A DNA stretch of 26,289 bases from JBGTIS01 sp041745535 (GCA_041745535.1 JBGTIS010000326.1:1-26289); one strand, 5' to 3'. Shown: positions 1-7,765, counted from the first letter of the stretch. The notes: generated from the letters alone by a model not told the origin. Program-made: numbers and translations.

Positions 1-70
1 CACTATTCTCGGCCAAGCGAACGGCCTCCTCCTTAAATTCTTTAGTGTAGTGTTTTTTCTTGCTCATCAT
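1..70 (-). CDS. IS3-type transposase OrfA, N-terminal 23 codons (cut by window edge)
   Basis: Reading leftwards from the ATG at 70-68, the frame encodes MMSKKKHYTKEFKEEAVRLA and then ENS before the edge. The pattern (basic start, Y-T-K-E-F-K-E-E-A-V-R-L) is the opening of the HTH_Tnp_1 helix-turn-helix found in OrfA of IS3-family and similar transposases, which binds the element's terminal repeats. Two adjacent ATG codons (70 and 67) could serve as start. The rest of the gene lies outside the window, so whether it is intact is unknown. I could not locate the terminal inverted repeat, which should lie somewhere to the right, within about 71-200. Confidence 0.75.
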   Translation of the reverse strand, partial: MMSKKKHYTKEFKEEAVRLAENS

Positions 71-198
71 TGACACTGATTTAGTTACTAAGTTAAAGAT
101 TTTGTACTTTTCTCAATGTCTACTTTAACGAGGGAAGACCAAGTATGTACTCATCAAACAGTATGGACAAGCTGCTTAGGGCATAAGTGTAAAACATC

Positions 199-244
199 TT
201 TCCCTTAGGGGGCAAAACCCTAAAGTTTTGCCCCCTAAGGGAAA
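199..244. repeat. Perfect 20-bp inverted repeat (hairpin), 6-nt loop
   Basis: Left arm 199-218 and right arm 225-244 are perfect reverse complements (core CCCTTAGGGGGCAAAAC / GTTTTGCCCCCTAAGGG plus three flanking T-A pairs), separated by CCTAAA. There is no long T run immediately after either arm, so it is not a classical intrinsic terminator. It lies between two transposase remnants and could be an insertion-element end structure, a small repeat element, or a transcription barrier. Confidence 0.8.
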
Positions 245-344
245 CACCAACCGAAGGGCGGTAGTCGTCTGAAGTAATTAGTCAGTGAAAATCGTTTAGA
301 AAAAAACTTGAAAAAATTATATGTTTATCACTTGCTTTTATCTT

Positions 345-1051
345 AGAATTCCGGCGATTAGGAGAATAAGGAGGTAGAAATAGTAGTGTGATGCCGATAG
401 CATGTACTGCCCCTAATACATTGATACGATGACGCCTTGCCCCCGAACGCGGAAATAATCGCTAAGCACCCACATACAGCAGCTAAAAGCACCGAGTACG
501 AAATGGGCGGCATCCATGAATAGCGAATGCTCTTTTTCAGCCTGGGCAGCTGTTATATGAGGCTGTAAGGCTTGCGCGATCCACTGAGCCTGTTGAACCG
601 CATCCACTTTACCAGGCACATACCCCGCTTTTAGATAACGTAAACCGTGTCTTTTCAAAAAGGCTTTTATTGGGGAAATATCCCGTTCAATGCCAGTTAG
701 CTCTATAATTCTACCGCGTGCCTGTGCCAGGCTCAAGTGTGGAAGCTTCTCAAATTCCCGCGTAATTATCTCCGCATGATCTTCCAACAAGCTATGATTG
801 GTGCCATAACCTGTCTGTTGCAAGGCCTAAAGACCGCTTGCTTGATAGGCGCCTACATACTGTCCCACTTGGTTAGGGTGAACCCCAAAGAGCTTTCCAA
901 TCATCTGGTTGCTTAATCGCATGCTGGCTTTTACGTATACGCAATGTATACGGCGTCGCGCTAGTGCGTGCTTTTCTTGGTATCTTTGTTTATCTAGCTC
1001 TTGCGTTTCGGCTGGGCTGAGGTGTAATAAAGTAGGTATATGTTTGGTTGT
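345..1051 (-). pseudogene. Decayed IS630-family (DDE) transposase
   Basis: The minus-strand frame from about 1051 contains the N-terminal helix-turn-helix of IS630 transposases (LHLSPAETQEL, then RLSNQMIGKLFGVHPNQVGQY). An in-frame TAG at 829-827 interrupts it in the segment YQASGL*ALQQTGYG. It continues with the second helical domain (FLKRHGLRYLKAGYVPGKVD) and the first catalytic-Asp region FMDAAHFVLGAF. Near 430 the frame shifts: NVLGAVHAI lies in another frame and is followed at once by GITLLFLPPYSPN (PPYSPN at 375-358). In complete members a long stretch including the second Asp separates these motifs. The end after PPYSPN is also lost. The gene therefore carries a nonsense codon, a frameshift, a central deletion and a 3' truncation, and cannot encode an active enzyme. 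Confidence 0.85.
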
Positions 1052-1189
1052 TTAGCGACTCCAAATTTGCCTACTTTTTTCCTCTTTTCATATCACTGAT
1101 TTATCCGCCTTAAAGTATAGTTCGCATTTACTGAAACATAGCTGAAAGAATTTACGAAAAAATGCGGAAAAAAGCGAAACAAAAAAGAA

Positions 1190-1236
1190 GCCTGTAAAGG
1201 CAAACGGCTCGTTTCCAAGGGTTTAGAAACGAGCCG
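1190..1236 (-). terminator. Hairpin terminator downstream of tRNA-Ser
   Basis: The arms 1205-1215 and 1226-1236 (CGGCTCGTTTC / GAAACGAGCCG) form a perfect 11-bp stem with a 10-nt loop. On the minus strand this is followed by a small second hairpin (GCCT-TTAC-AGGC) and then a TTCTTTTTTG tract near 1190. It is well placed to end transcription of tRNA-Ser and any readthrough from the upstream mltG/thioesterase genes. Confidence 0.75.
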
Positions 1237-1247
1237 AAAGTGAAATG

Positions 1248-1332
1248 CAGAGAGTGAGGGATTCGAACCCCCGGACCCGTGAAGGTCTCCGGTTTTCAAG
1301 ACCGGCGCGTTCGACCACTCCGCCAACTCTCT
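1248..1332 (-). tRNA. tRNA-Ser(UGA)
   Basis: The acceptor stem AGAGAGT/ACTCTCT pairs 1332-1326 with 1255-1249, and the discriminator is G at 1248. The anticodon stem-loop CCGGT-CTTGAAA-ACCGG has anticodon TGA, which reads UCA-type serine codons. A long variable arm (class II tRNA) and a T-arm containing GGTTCGAATCC are present. No 3' CCA is encoded, since the bases after the discriminator are CAT. The 85-nt length fits tRNA-Ser. It lies 90 nt downstream of the thioesterase gene in the same direction. Confidence 0.95.
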
Positions 1333-1422
1333 GTAAAGTGATCTTTTATAATTTCAGTGTGCAAATGTAGGCGATTATTCTTTTTCCGGCAAATAATTTT
1401 TCCTGCCTTTTTTTAACCTTTC

Positions 1423-1827
1423 TCAAAAATAAGGATGAAGCAATTCCAGCAGGGCTGCCGGAGGTTTACAAGGCCTCATCGTAGCTGCGTTGATAAATAC
1501 CAGTTGTGTTCTGCCTGAATGAATAAGCTGGTTGTTTTCTTTTCTGATTTCATAGTGAAAGGTGATTCTGGCTGTAGGCAGTTCTTTAATGCTGGTTTCC
1601 ACAGTCAGCAAGTCGTCGTAAGTGGCCGGTTGATGATACAGGGAAGTGTTTTCAAGCACTGGCAACATAATTCCCTGCTGTTCCAGTTGCTTGTAACTAA
1701 CGCCAAGGTCGCGCAATGCTTCAACCCGGCCTACCTCAAAATAAGAAGCATAGTTGCCATAATATACATATCCCATCTGATCGGTTTCACCGTAACGAAC
1801 CCTGAGTTGTATGCTATGTGTGTACAT
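1423..1827 (-). CDS. Acyl-CoA thioesterase, 4-hydroxybenzoyl-CoA thioesterase / YbgC-like hotdog fold
   Basis: This 134-residue protein has the length of a single hotdog domain. Near the N-terminus it carries the family signature VRYGETDQMGYVYYGNY, in which Asp16 is the expected catalytic residue. The following FEVGRVEALRDLG matches the start of the central helix. Members hydrolyse acyl-CoA thioesters in the cytoplasm; the physiological acyl group cannot be read from sequence. The ATG at 1827 lies 23 nt after the mltG stop, so the two genes are probably co-transcribed, with tRNA-Ser following. It resembles both YbgC and FadM-type enzymes, and I do not assign a symbol. Confidence 0.88.
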   Translation of the reverse strand: MYTHSIQLRVRYGETDQMGYVYYGNYASYFEVGRVEALRDLGVSYKQLEQQGIMLPVLENTSLYHQPATYDDLLTVETSIKELPTARITFHYEIRKENNQLIHSGRTQLVFINAATMRPCKPPAALLELLHPYF

Positions 1828-1850
1828 GGTTTCTTTTCATTGCTCCGTAT

Positions 1851-2888
1851 TTACCGGTATACTTTGGCTTTATTAAGTGCCTGCTGATATCTCTGGGCAT
1901 TTGCCAGGTGAGCCTGTAAGTTGGTAGCAAAATTATGATAACCGGAAAAATCTTCTTTCGCGCACATATACAGGTATTTATGATCGTCGTAATTTAATAC
2001 GGCATCAATAGAAGAAATTTCTGGCAGATTGATGGGCCCGGGTGGCAGGCCGGTATTAAGGTAGGTATTATAAGGCGAAGCAATTTCTTTATGTGTGTTC
2101 AATACCCTGGTAATAGTAAAGTCGCCAATGGCATATACCAATGTAGGGTCGGCCTGCAGGGCGATCCCCCGCTTCAGCCGATTAAGGTATAAGCCTGCTA
2201 CTTTGGGCCTTTCGTCGGGGTGCCTGAGTTGTTCGGCCTGCACCACCGAGGCCAATACCGAAACTTCTACCTGGCTCATGCCCAGTGCTTCGGCTTTTTG
2301 CTTGCGTGTGTCGGTCCAGAAACGTTCGTATTCCGAATGCATCCGTTCCAGTAGTTCTTGCTCCGTAGTGGTCCAATACACCTCATAAGTATTAGGAATG
2401 AACATACACATGATGTTATCGGTGTTGAATCCATACTTGTTTACCACGGAAGTGTCGTTCAGTAGGGCAAGAAACCGGGTGGAATCGGCCGAAATGTTGC
2501 CACAAATTTTAGCGGCTAACTCCGACTTTAACCGCACATTGTTAAAGGTAACGTCAATGGGTTCCTGCCTGCCAGAACGTAACAGGCGGATGGCTTCCAG
2601 ATTCGACATGTTTTTTTTAAGCAGATACCGGCCTGGTTTAATTGTTTCGTCGTATTTCATCAGTTTTGCCATTACGCCGAACGAAACGCCTTCATTCACA
2701 ATATTATCGTCGTATAGCTTTTGTTGTAATGCTTTAAAAGTAGTGCCCTCGGGTATCAGTAATATCCGGTCTTCCTGTTCCACCAGTATATTGGGCGTGC
2801 TCACCATTTGGTACACGTAAAAACTGAACGATACCAGAAATATGGTAAACACTATCAGAAAAATGGCAAAAATCTTTTTTCCTCTCAT
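1851..2888 (-). CDS. mltG: Endolytic murein transglycosylase MltG (YceG family)
   Basis: The 345-residue length is usual for MltG. A single N-terminal membrane anchor (about residues 6-27) is followed by a LysM-like segment (about 33-105) and the YceG catalytic domain. The diagnostic block is at about 209-255: LASVVQAEQ, then ERPKVAGLYLNRL and LQADPTLVYAIG. MltG cleaves nascent glycan strands at the inner membrane and is thought to set glycan length. Glu219 in the VVQAEQ motif is the likely catalytic acid. Gln217 occupies a position that is Glu in many homologues (xVExET). The gene heads the mltG-thioesterase-tRNA block and is divergent from the gene at 3186. Confidence 0.93.
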   Translation of the reverse strand: MRGKKIFAIFLIVFTIFLVSFSFYVYQMVSTPNILVEQEDRILLIPEGTTFKALQQKLYDDNIVNEGVSFGVMAKLMKYDETIKPGRYLLKKNMSNLEAIRLLRSGRQEPIDVTFNNVRLKSELAAKICGNISADSTRFLALLNDTSVVNKYGFNTDNIMCMFIPNTYEVYWTTTEQELLERMHSEYERFWTDTRKQKAEALGMSQVEVSVLASVVQAEQLRHPDERPKVAGLYLNRLKRGIALQADPTLVYAIGDFTITRVLNTHKEIASPYNTYLNTGLPPGPINLPEISSIDAVLNYDDHKYLYMCAKEDFSGYHNFATNLQAHLANAQRYQQALNKAKVYR

Positions 2889-3115
2889 TTAAATAAAATT
2901 AAAATAACCAGCCAGCAAAGTATGCCAGACTTTTTTCTTATCTCACACAAAAATTTCAGAGATAAAGTTCATTTGTAAAGCAATGATAGATAAACGGTTG
3001 CAAAAGTAATAATTCATACCAATAACCTGCCTGCCTTTGTGACCTGTTTTCTTGCATTTGCAGTCTATTTTTGCTTTAATCATTACATAACAATTTTTTA
3101 AGACGTCAAAATAAT

Positions 3116-3123
3116 TAAATTTG
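3116..3123 (+). promoter_or_regulatory. Candidate Bacteroidota -7 box
   Basis: TAAATTTG exactly fits the Bacteroidota -7 consensus TAnnTTTG, 62 nt before the ATG at 3186. No TTTG -33 element sits at the expected 19-21 nt spacing, so this is only a candidate. The remainder of the 297-nt divergent region 2889-3185 is AT-rich and shows no other clear signal. Confidence 0.35.
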
Positions 3124-3185
3124 GCAGCTGTTTATCTATTTTTAACATTTCCCTTGTACATTAATTTTTAGCGACCAACTTTAAA

Positions 3186-3713
3186 ATGGAAATACTTATC
3201 GAGTTCGCGAAGCTGATTTTGCCAGCCGCAGCCGTATTATACGCAATGTATCTAACTACCAAATCGTTCCTTGAAAAAGAAGTAACCCAAAGAATGATTG
3301 ATATTAAACTTAAAAATACAGATACTATTTTACCCATTCGTTTGCAGGCTTACGAAAGGCTGTGCCTTTTTTTGGAAAGAATTACGCCTAATAACATGGT
3401 ATTGCGGCTCAATAACAGCAATTACTCGGCCCGGGAGTTTCAGCAGATTTTACTTTCAGAAATCCGGCAGGAATATAACCATAACATTACCCAGCAGGTG
3501 TATGTAAGCAACGAGGCCTGGGAATATGTGGTAAGCGCTAAGGAAGGCATTATCTCTACCATTAATCAGGCAGCCGAAAAAATAGATAAGAAGAAAGACG
3601 CCAACAGCATTGATCTGGCAAAAAGTATTTTTGAAATTACCGTAGAAAAAAACATGGATACCGTATCCCATGCTATTACCAAAATTAAAGAAGAAATCCA
3701 GCAGTTTTTTTAA
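3186..3713 (+). CDS. Membrane-anchored protein of unknown function, conserved-looking in Bacteroidota
   Basis: This 175-residue protein has one N-terminal hydrophobic segment (about residues 8-26, LILPAAAVLYAMYLTTKSFL). A helical, charged cytoplasmic-type domain follows, containing the stretch RLQAYERLCLFLERITPNNM and ending in a lysine- and glutamate-rich tail. It looks like a small family common in Bacteroidota, but I recall no characterised member and assign no function. There is no signal peptidase site, so it is probably an inner-membrane protein with its bulk in the cytoplasm. It stands alone, divergent from mltG and 178 nt upstream of the DUF1232 gene. A -7-like promoter box lies upstream. 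Confidence 0.75.
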   Translation: MEILIEFAKLILPAAAVLYAMYLTTKSFLEKEVTQRMIDIKLKNTDTILPIRLQAYERLCLFLERITPNNMVLRLNNSNYSAREFQQILLSEIRQEYNHNITQQVYVSNEAWEYVVSAKEGIISTINQAAEKIDKKKDANSIDLAKSIFEITVEKNMDTVSHAITKIKEEIQQFF

Positions 3714-3766
3714 GGATATTTTTTAGTTTTTTCAGGTAAACCAAAACCATCGGTTATTTTTTGTGT

Positions 3767-3796
3767 TTTGATGTGAGGAATCATTTTGTAAATTTA
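3767..3796 (+). promoter_or_regulatory. Candidate Bacteroidota promoter (TTTG-N18-TAAATTTA)
   Basis: TTTG at 3767-3770 and TAAATTTA at 3789-3796 match the -33/-7 pattern TTTG...TAnnTTTG with one mismatch and an 18-nt spacer, about 95 nt before the DUF1232 gene. The spacer is one nt shorter than usual. Confidence 0.4.
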
Positions 3797-3891
3797 AAAG
3801 TGCCTGCCCTGTCTGAAGACCTAATAATTTTCAGCATCAAGAAGTGATGAATAAGCGCAGGCCATGATCATATAAAAATAAAATTACCCAA

Positions 3892-4317
3892 ATGAGAAAT
3901 TATAAAGCGTCTTTTACAGAAGGGAATACCAATTTTGCCAAAGCCCTCCGCCGTGCCAAAGAAATTTTAGGCGATCCTGAGAAACTCAAAAAACTCGTAA
4001 CGGATTCTATACACAAATTAAGAAATTTAAAAGACGATAACGAAGGTATTATGGATCTGAAGAATAAGGTGAATACCATTAACCGAATGATCCATGCCTA
4101 CATCAGTGGTGATTACCGCAAAATTCCCTGGAAAAGCCTGACCTTACTCACCGCTGGTATTATTTATTTTGTAATGCCCCTGGATATTGTGCCCGATTTT
4201 ATTCCTGTTATTGGGTTTCTGGACGATCTGTCTGTGTTATTGTGGATATTCCACTCACTGAAAAAAGATGTGGCTGCCTTTGAAGAGTGGGAGCAAACCT
4301 GGGCCAGACCGGTTTGA
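3892..4317 (+). CDS. DUF1232 (YkvA-type) membrane protein
   Basis: In this 141-residue protein, residues about 65-128 contain the DUF1232 hallmark: RKIPWKSLTLLTAGIIYFVM followed by PLDIVPDFIPVIGFLDDLSV. This corresponds to two hydrophobic helices joined by the highly conserved P-x-D-x-x-P-D-x-x-P turn. A charged N-terminal half (about 1-60), partly helical, precedes it. The family is widespread and its biochemical role is unknown. The protein probably sits in the cytoplasmic membrane. The gene is followed by a 126-nt gap before the next gene on the same strand, with no obvious terminator. Confidence 0.88.
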   Translation: MRNYKASFTEGNTNFAKALRRAKEILGDPEKLKKLVTDSIHKLRNLKDDNEGIMDLKNKVNTINRMIHAYISGDYRKIPWKSLTLLTAGIIYFVMPLDIVPDFIPVIGFLDDLSVLLWIFHSLKKDVAAFEEWEQTWARPV

Positions 4318-4443
4318 GGTTGTATATCTAATTTGCTAACCCTATTTTAGTACTTTCCCTGATAATCCGAATCTTTCGGCAACTATTTTTATTTCTTTTT
4401 GTAAAAGAAGTAAGCGGTATTCCTATCCATAAAATAAACGGTT

Positions 4444-5100
4444 ATGAGTAATAGAAATGCATTGTTAGTGGGCGCTACCGGACTGATTGGCAACGAATTG
4501 CCGCACATGTTGCTGGAAGATACCTTTTACCATAAAGTAGTAGTTTTTACAAGAAGAAGCCTGGAAATTGATAATGAGCGGCTGCTGGAAAAAATTATTG
4601 ATTTTGATAAAATTAAAAGTGTAAAGCTGGATATTCCTGTGCACGATGTGTACTGCTGCCTGGGCACTACCATGAAAAAAGCGGGCTCTAAGGAAGCTTT
4701 CAAAAAAGTAGATTTTGAATACCCGCTCGAAACCGCCAAGTGGGCGCGGCAACATGGGGCGGAACAGTATCTGTTGGTTACGGCTTTGGGAGCCAATAAC
4801 AGGTCCGTATTTTTTTACAACCGGGTAAAAGGAGAAGTGGAAGAAGCCATTACCCGACTGGAATACCCCACTTTTCTTATTTTTCGCCCTTCTTTATTGT
4901 TGGGCAACCGGCAGGAAACCCGTTTTGGTGAAAAAGTGGGCGAAACTACCATGAAAATAGTGGGGCCGCTGTTACAGGGAAAATTAAAAAAATATCAGGC
5001 CATTGAAGGCAAAATGGTAGCAGCCGGTATGTACCGGGCCGCCCAGAAAATGCTGCATGGCAAATACATTTTCGAGTCTAGCAAAATTAAAACCCTCTGA
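4444..5100 (+). CDS. Atypical SDR NAD(P)-dependent oxidoreductase (TIP30/HTATIP2-like)
   Basis: This 218-residue Rossmann-fold protein has an N-terminal dinucleotide-binding loop GATGLIG at residues 10-16 and TRRSL at about 36-40, typical of a cofactor-phosphate contact region. It has the segment VYCCLGTTMKKAGSKEAFKK, an SDR-like core LLVTALGAN at about 110-118, and a YNRVK (YxxxK) motif at 125-129. The pattern CLGTT...AGS...VD matches the bacterial NAD(P)H-binding proteins related to human HTATIP2. The substrate is unknown and the protein is probably cytoplasmic. Its stop codon lies 2 nt from the end of a broken permease gene on the opposite strand, with no terminator between, which suggests the boundary was reshaped. 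Confidence 0.85.
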   Translation: MSNRNALLVGATGLIGNELPHMLLEDTFYHKVVVFTRRSLEIDNERLLEKIIDFDKIKSVKLDIPVHDVYCCLGTTMKKAGSKEAFKKVDFEYPLETAKWARQHGAEQYLLVTALGANNRSVFFYNRVKGEVEEAITRLEYPTFLIFRPSLLLGNRQETRFGEKVGETTMKIVGPLLQGKLKKYQAIEGKMVAAGMYRAAQKMLHGKYIFESSKIKTL

Positions 5101-5102
5101 AA

Positions 5103-6505
5103 TTAATCGTTCCGTAAAGAGGCAGTAGGATTAACCATAGCCGCTTTCAAGGCTTGAAAACCTACACTGATACCTGCAATCATGAAAGCTACTACGCCGG
5201 TTACTACAAAAATATCGACACTCAGGTTAATTTTATAGGCAAAGTCTTCCAGAAACTGCTGGCCGGCATCGTAGAATAAGGGGCACGCAATGATAAAAGC
5301 TATTACAACCAGCCGCGCTAAATTGCTGGAAAGCAGTATTACAATCCGCGAAACAGAAGCTCCCATCACCTTCCGTACGCCTACTTCTTTTTGTCGTTGC
5401 CGGGTAGCAAAAGCAGCCAGACTGAGCAGGCCCATAGAAGCTACGATGATGGCAATGATGGAAAACAACGCGGAGGTAATCCAAATGCTTTCATGGCGGC
5501 CTCATTAATGATAACGGCATTACTGTCGGAAGCCAGGGAGGAAGAAAAATCGCGACCCAGGGCAAACTCAATGCCTAAAGTAGAGAAGAAATGATTAGTA
5601 ACGGTGAGTTGCCGAAGACTTACTGGCTCCTGGTCCGGTGCATCCACATCAGTAAAGGAGTTGTAGTTTCGTGAATATTTTCCAGGTACACTTTCCGCAA
5701 TTGCGATAGAGGCAATAGAAGTTTCGTTTTCAAGCTGATGAAGCATGGTTTCTAATGCTGTTTTTGTCTGCTTTTTATTTTGAAACTTAAAATTTTCGTA
5801 ATTGAGGGAAATCGCGGCTGTATTTTCTTTATTGAAATGCAGATCCTGATTTTTCATAAACTGGATTTGCCGCCATATTACTACTGTTCTGGCAATCAAT
5901 ACAATAGAAGCAGTGAATTGTAATACAATGAGGCCTTTTCGCGGAAATTTTCCGGAAAACTGTCTTTTCCATTCGCCTTTCAATGCATCGATGGCGTTCA
6001 TCCCCGAAGCAAAAAAAGCGGGGTAAGCGCCAGCCAATAAGCCGGTAAAAAGGCCCACACCCAATAGCAGAAGAATTAAGGAAAGGTTTTCCCAATAATC
6101 GAAAGAAATATCGACATCAAAATATTGATTAAACCAAGGTAAAGCCACACCCACCAGCACCATTCCTATACAGAAAGCAACCAGGAAGGTGACCATTGAT
6201 TCTGTGAGAAACTGTATTACCAACTGACCGAACCAATAGCTTTTCTTATTCCTATTTCACGGATTCTAAGTAAAGATTGTGCAATGGTCAGGTTCATAAA
6301 ATTGATGCAGGCAATCACCAGGATAATTACAGCAATCCAACTCAACAAAATAATAATAGATGTATTATTGGTTTCCTCACTGCGCAATTCTATCAATGGC
6401 AATAATTGTATGCGATTATATTGGTGATCTTCCGTAAAATGACGGTTTTTAAAATCTTCTAATTTTTTTTCAAAAGCCGGAAAATCAGTTTGTGGGTCCA
6501 GTTGC
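5103..6505 (-). pseudogene. Broken MacB/FtsX-type ABC transporter permease
   Basis: Three pieces in different frames belong to one large Bacteroidota permease, normally about 800 aa with two FtsX domains. From about 6505 leftwards, one frame encodes periplasmic sequence, a membrane helix and REIGIRKAIGSV. The frame is lost near 6223 and resumes as QLVIQFLTESMV, with further helices, LKGEWKRQFSGKFPRKGLIV and a second periplasmic domain up to NEAAMKAFG. Near 5488 another frame continues directly with ITSALFSIIAIIVASMGLLS and the conserved RQKEVGVRKVMGAS to the end. About a hundred residues of the second periplasmic domain are missing at that junction. The N-terminal part is gone, because the sequence runs into an ISAzo13 transposase near 6500. 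Not functional. Confidence 0.87.
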
Positions 6506-7083
6506 ACATAGTGGCGGTAGCTATTAGCTCCACCTGCATCACAAAGGATGAGAATAGTTTGGGCATTCGGATAGTGATGAATGCCAAAGTTGTCCCACCA
6601 CTACAAGAGGTTATCGCTAATAAATTCTGCGGTTTCATGATTGCTACCAATAGAAATATAAGCTTCATGGCGTTGAAGATCATAGATTCCATGAGGGACA
6701 ACTTTACCTTTGGATAAATTCATAGTCATGATCATAGACTTTAACAGGCTGTTGTGTGTAACAGTTGCCCTGTCGGTACAGGTTGCCCAAACACTCCTTC
6801 TTTTTGCGGTCTATACTTATGATTGGGGTTTGTATGCTCATCATAGCTACTAATGTAAAGATTATCTTAAACTGTTGATCTCGGTTTTCATAGTGTCCAG
6901 TGGCTAGATTTTTACTTAGTTTACGATACCGGAAGCCCATCGTGCGCAACTGTCGTTTTACCTGTCGGTGACTTATCCTCAGGCCGTATTCTTGCAAAAA
7001 CCGCTCGGCAATCTCTTTCGGCTTCCAATGTATCCAATACACCGAAGCATCCGTTGGACTGCCTGCTTTGTGCTGCTCAATAC
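6505..7083 (-). pseudogene. ISAzo13-family transposase relic
   Basis: From 7083 leftwards the frame reads HKAGSPTDASVYW, ISHRQVKRQLRTMGFRYRKL (helix-turn-helix region) and PIISIDRKKKECLGN (the catalytic SID region), up to VYDHDYEF. This order is typical of ISAzo13 transposases. A frameshift near 6712 then moves the reading frame, which continues as SKGKVVPHGIYDLQRHEAYI. A TAG at 6603-6601 interrupts it before WWDNFGIHHYP, and it runs on to LILCDAGGANSYRHYV, where the second acidic residue is expected. At about 6505 the sequence passes into the permease pseudogene. Both transposase ends, including the usual C-terminal P-x-x-x-S-K-W-N-x-I-E-H motif, are missing. Confidence 0.85.
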
Positions 7084-7099
7084 AACTTTCTTTTGACAC

Positions 7100-7341
7100 G
7101 ATATAATCAAGAGAATTATATTGAACTAAAAGGTCATGATATCGACCATGCGATTAATCAATTAGAACGTTCGATCCGCTTACTAAGTTCTGGTATTGAT
7201 ACTCGCGTAAAGAGATCCTCTGTAATTTGCGCGAGGGTTCCTTTAGGATCTCCAAAAATTCAAAATCTCAAAATAAGATTTAAAAAGAAATACAATTCAG
7301 AGCTTATTGTAAAAAGTTCTGGCTATGAACAGAATCTCTAA
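7100..7341 (+). pseudogene. 3' fragment of a gene of unknown function
   Basis: The open frame across the transposase junction becomes plausible as protein only from about 7100: RYNQENYIELKGHDIDHAIN, LERSIRLLSSGIDTRV, then VICARVPLGSPKIQNLKIRF and a KSSGYEQNL end. The YIELKG stretch and the Lys-rich C-terminus resemble a small protein family I have seen without known function; this is a weak recollection. No start codon belongs to this fragment. The upstream codons are antisense to the ISAzo13 relic, so the 5' part was lost when the element inserted or was deleted. Confidence 0.5.
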
Positions 7342-7483
7342 AAGGTTTTTTGGCGAAAAATACTAAAAATGTGGCAGTTGAAAAGATGTAGGGCCAACAA
7401 CCTTAGAAGCTTTTGGTGAAAACCCCAAAAGTTCGGGGGGCAGGGCAACCGTTTGTAATATAAAAATACAGTAATAAAGCAGC
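7342..7483. other. Short non-coding spacer with a weak hairpin
   Basis: This stretch contains a 7-bp stem CTTTTGG (7410-7416) / CCAAAAG (7425-7431), followed by a G-rich run (cggggggcagggc). Neither looks like a clear terminator or a known RNA. No coding signal is visible. Confidence 0.3.
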
Positions 7484-7765
7484 ATGTCAGACAAACAACA
7501 AAAGCATATCGAAAAGCTAATAAATGAGCAAAACAACAGAGGAGTGTCTAATTTCGAAGGATATTCTCCAAATGAAATGCGATACATTCTATATGATACA
7601 TTTGGACAAAATAGTCCGATTAGCTTAGCTGAGTTGACAAATATCGATTATCAAAAGATTCCGATATTGAACCAAATTAGGTATGTGGCGGATTTAATTA
7701 ATCAGCAAGGTGAGGTAAAACTTACCGGAAAAGGGTTTCTGCCCACTAAACACGTTAAAACCTAA
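7484..7765 (+). pseudogene. 5' fragment of a conserved Bacteroidota gene of unknown function
   Basis: The 93 residues begin MSDKQQKHIEKLINEQNNRG, followed by FEGYSPNEMRYILYDTFGQN, then SPISLAEL, IPILNQIRYVADLI, GEVKLTGKGFLPTKHVKT and a stop. The opening helix, the FEGYSPxEM motif and the xLTxKGxLPTK end resemble the first part of a longer family in Bacteroidota, in which LPTK is followed by many more residues. Here the frame stops at 7765 and shares bases with the stop codon of the opposing DUF1080 gene. The 3' part therefore appears to have been lost. It could still be translated as a short protein. Function unknown. Confidence 0.5.

Noticed and set aside
71..200. Terminal inverted repeat of the left-edge IS3-type element
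   Set aside because: No matching end is available in the window and no convincing boundary or target duplication could be seen.
1093..1326. Minus-strand 77-aa open frame beginning MAEWSNAPVLKTGDLHGSGG
   Set aside because: This is the well-known spurious translation of a tRNA-Ser gene, and it lies across the tRNA and its terminator.
1519..2820. Plus-strand open frames opposite the thioesterase and mltG
   Set aside because: They are antisense shadows with no protein-like motifs. The minus-strand frames carry clear family signatures.
7054..7099. First codons of the plus-strand frame starting MDCLLCAAQYN
   Set aside because: They are antisense to the ISAzo13 transposase codons for HKAGSPTDASVYW, so they are not part of the original gene.
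6704..7099. Possible programmed frameshift producing an active ISAzo13 transposase
   Set aside because: A separate TAG at 6603-6601 and loss of both ends of the gene rule out a functional product.
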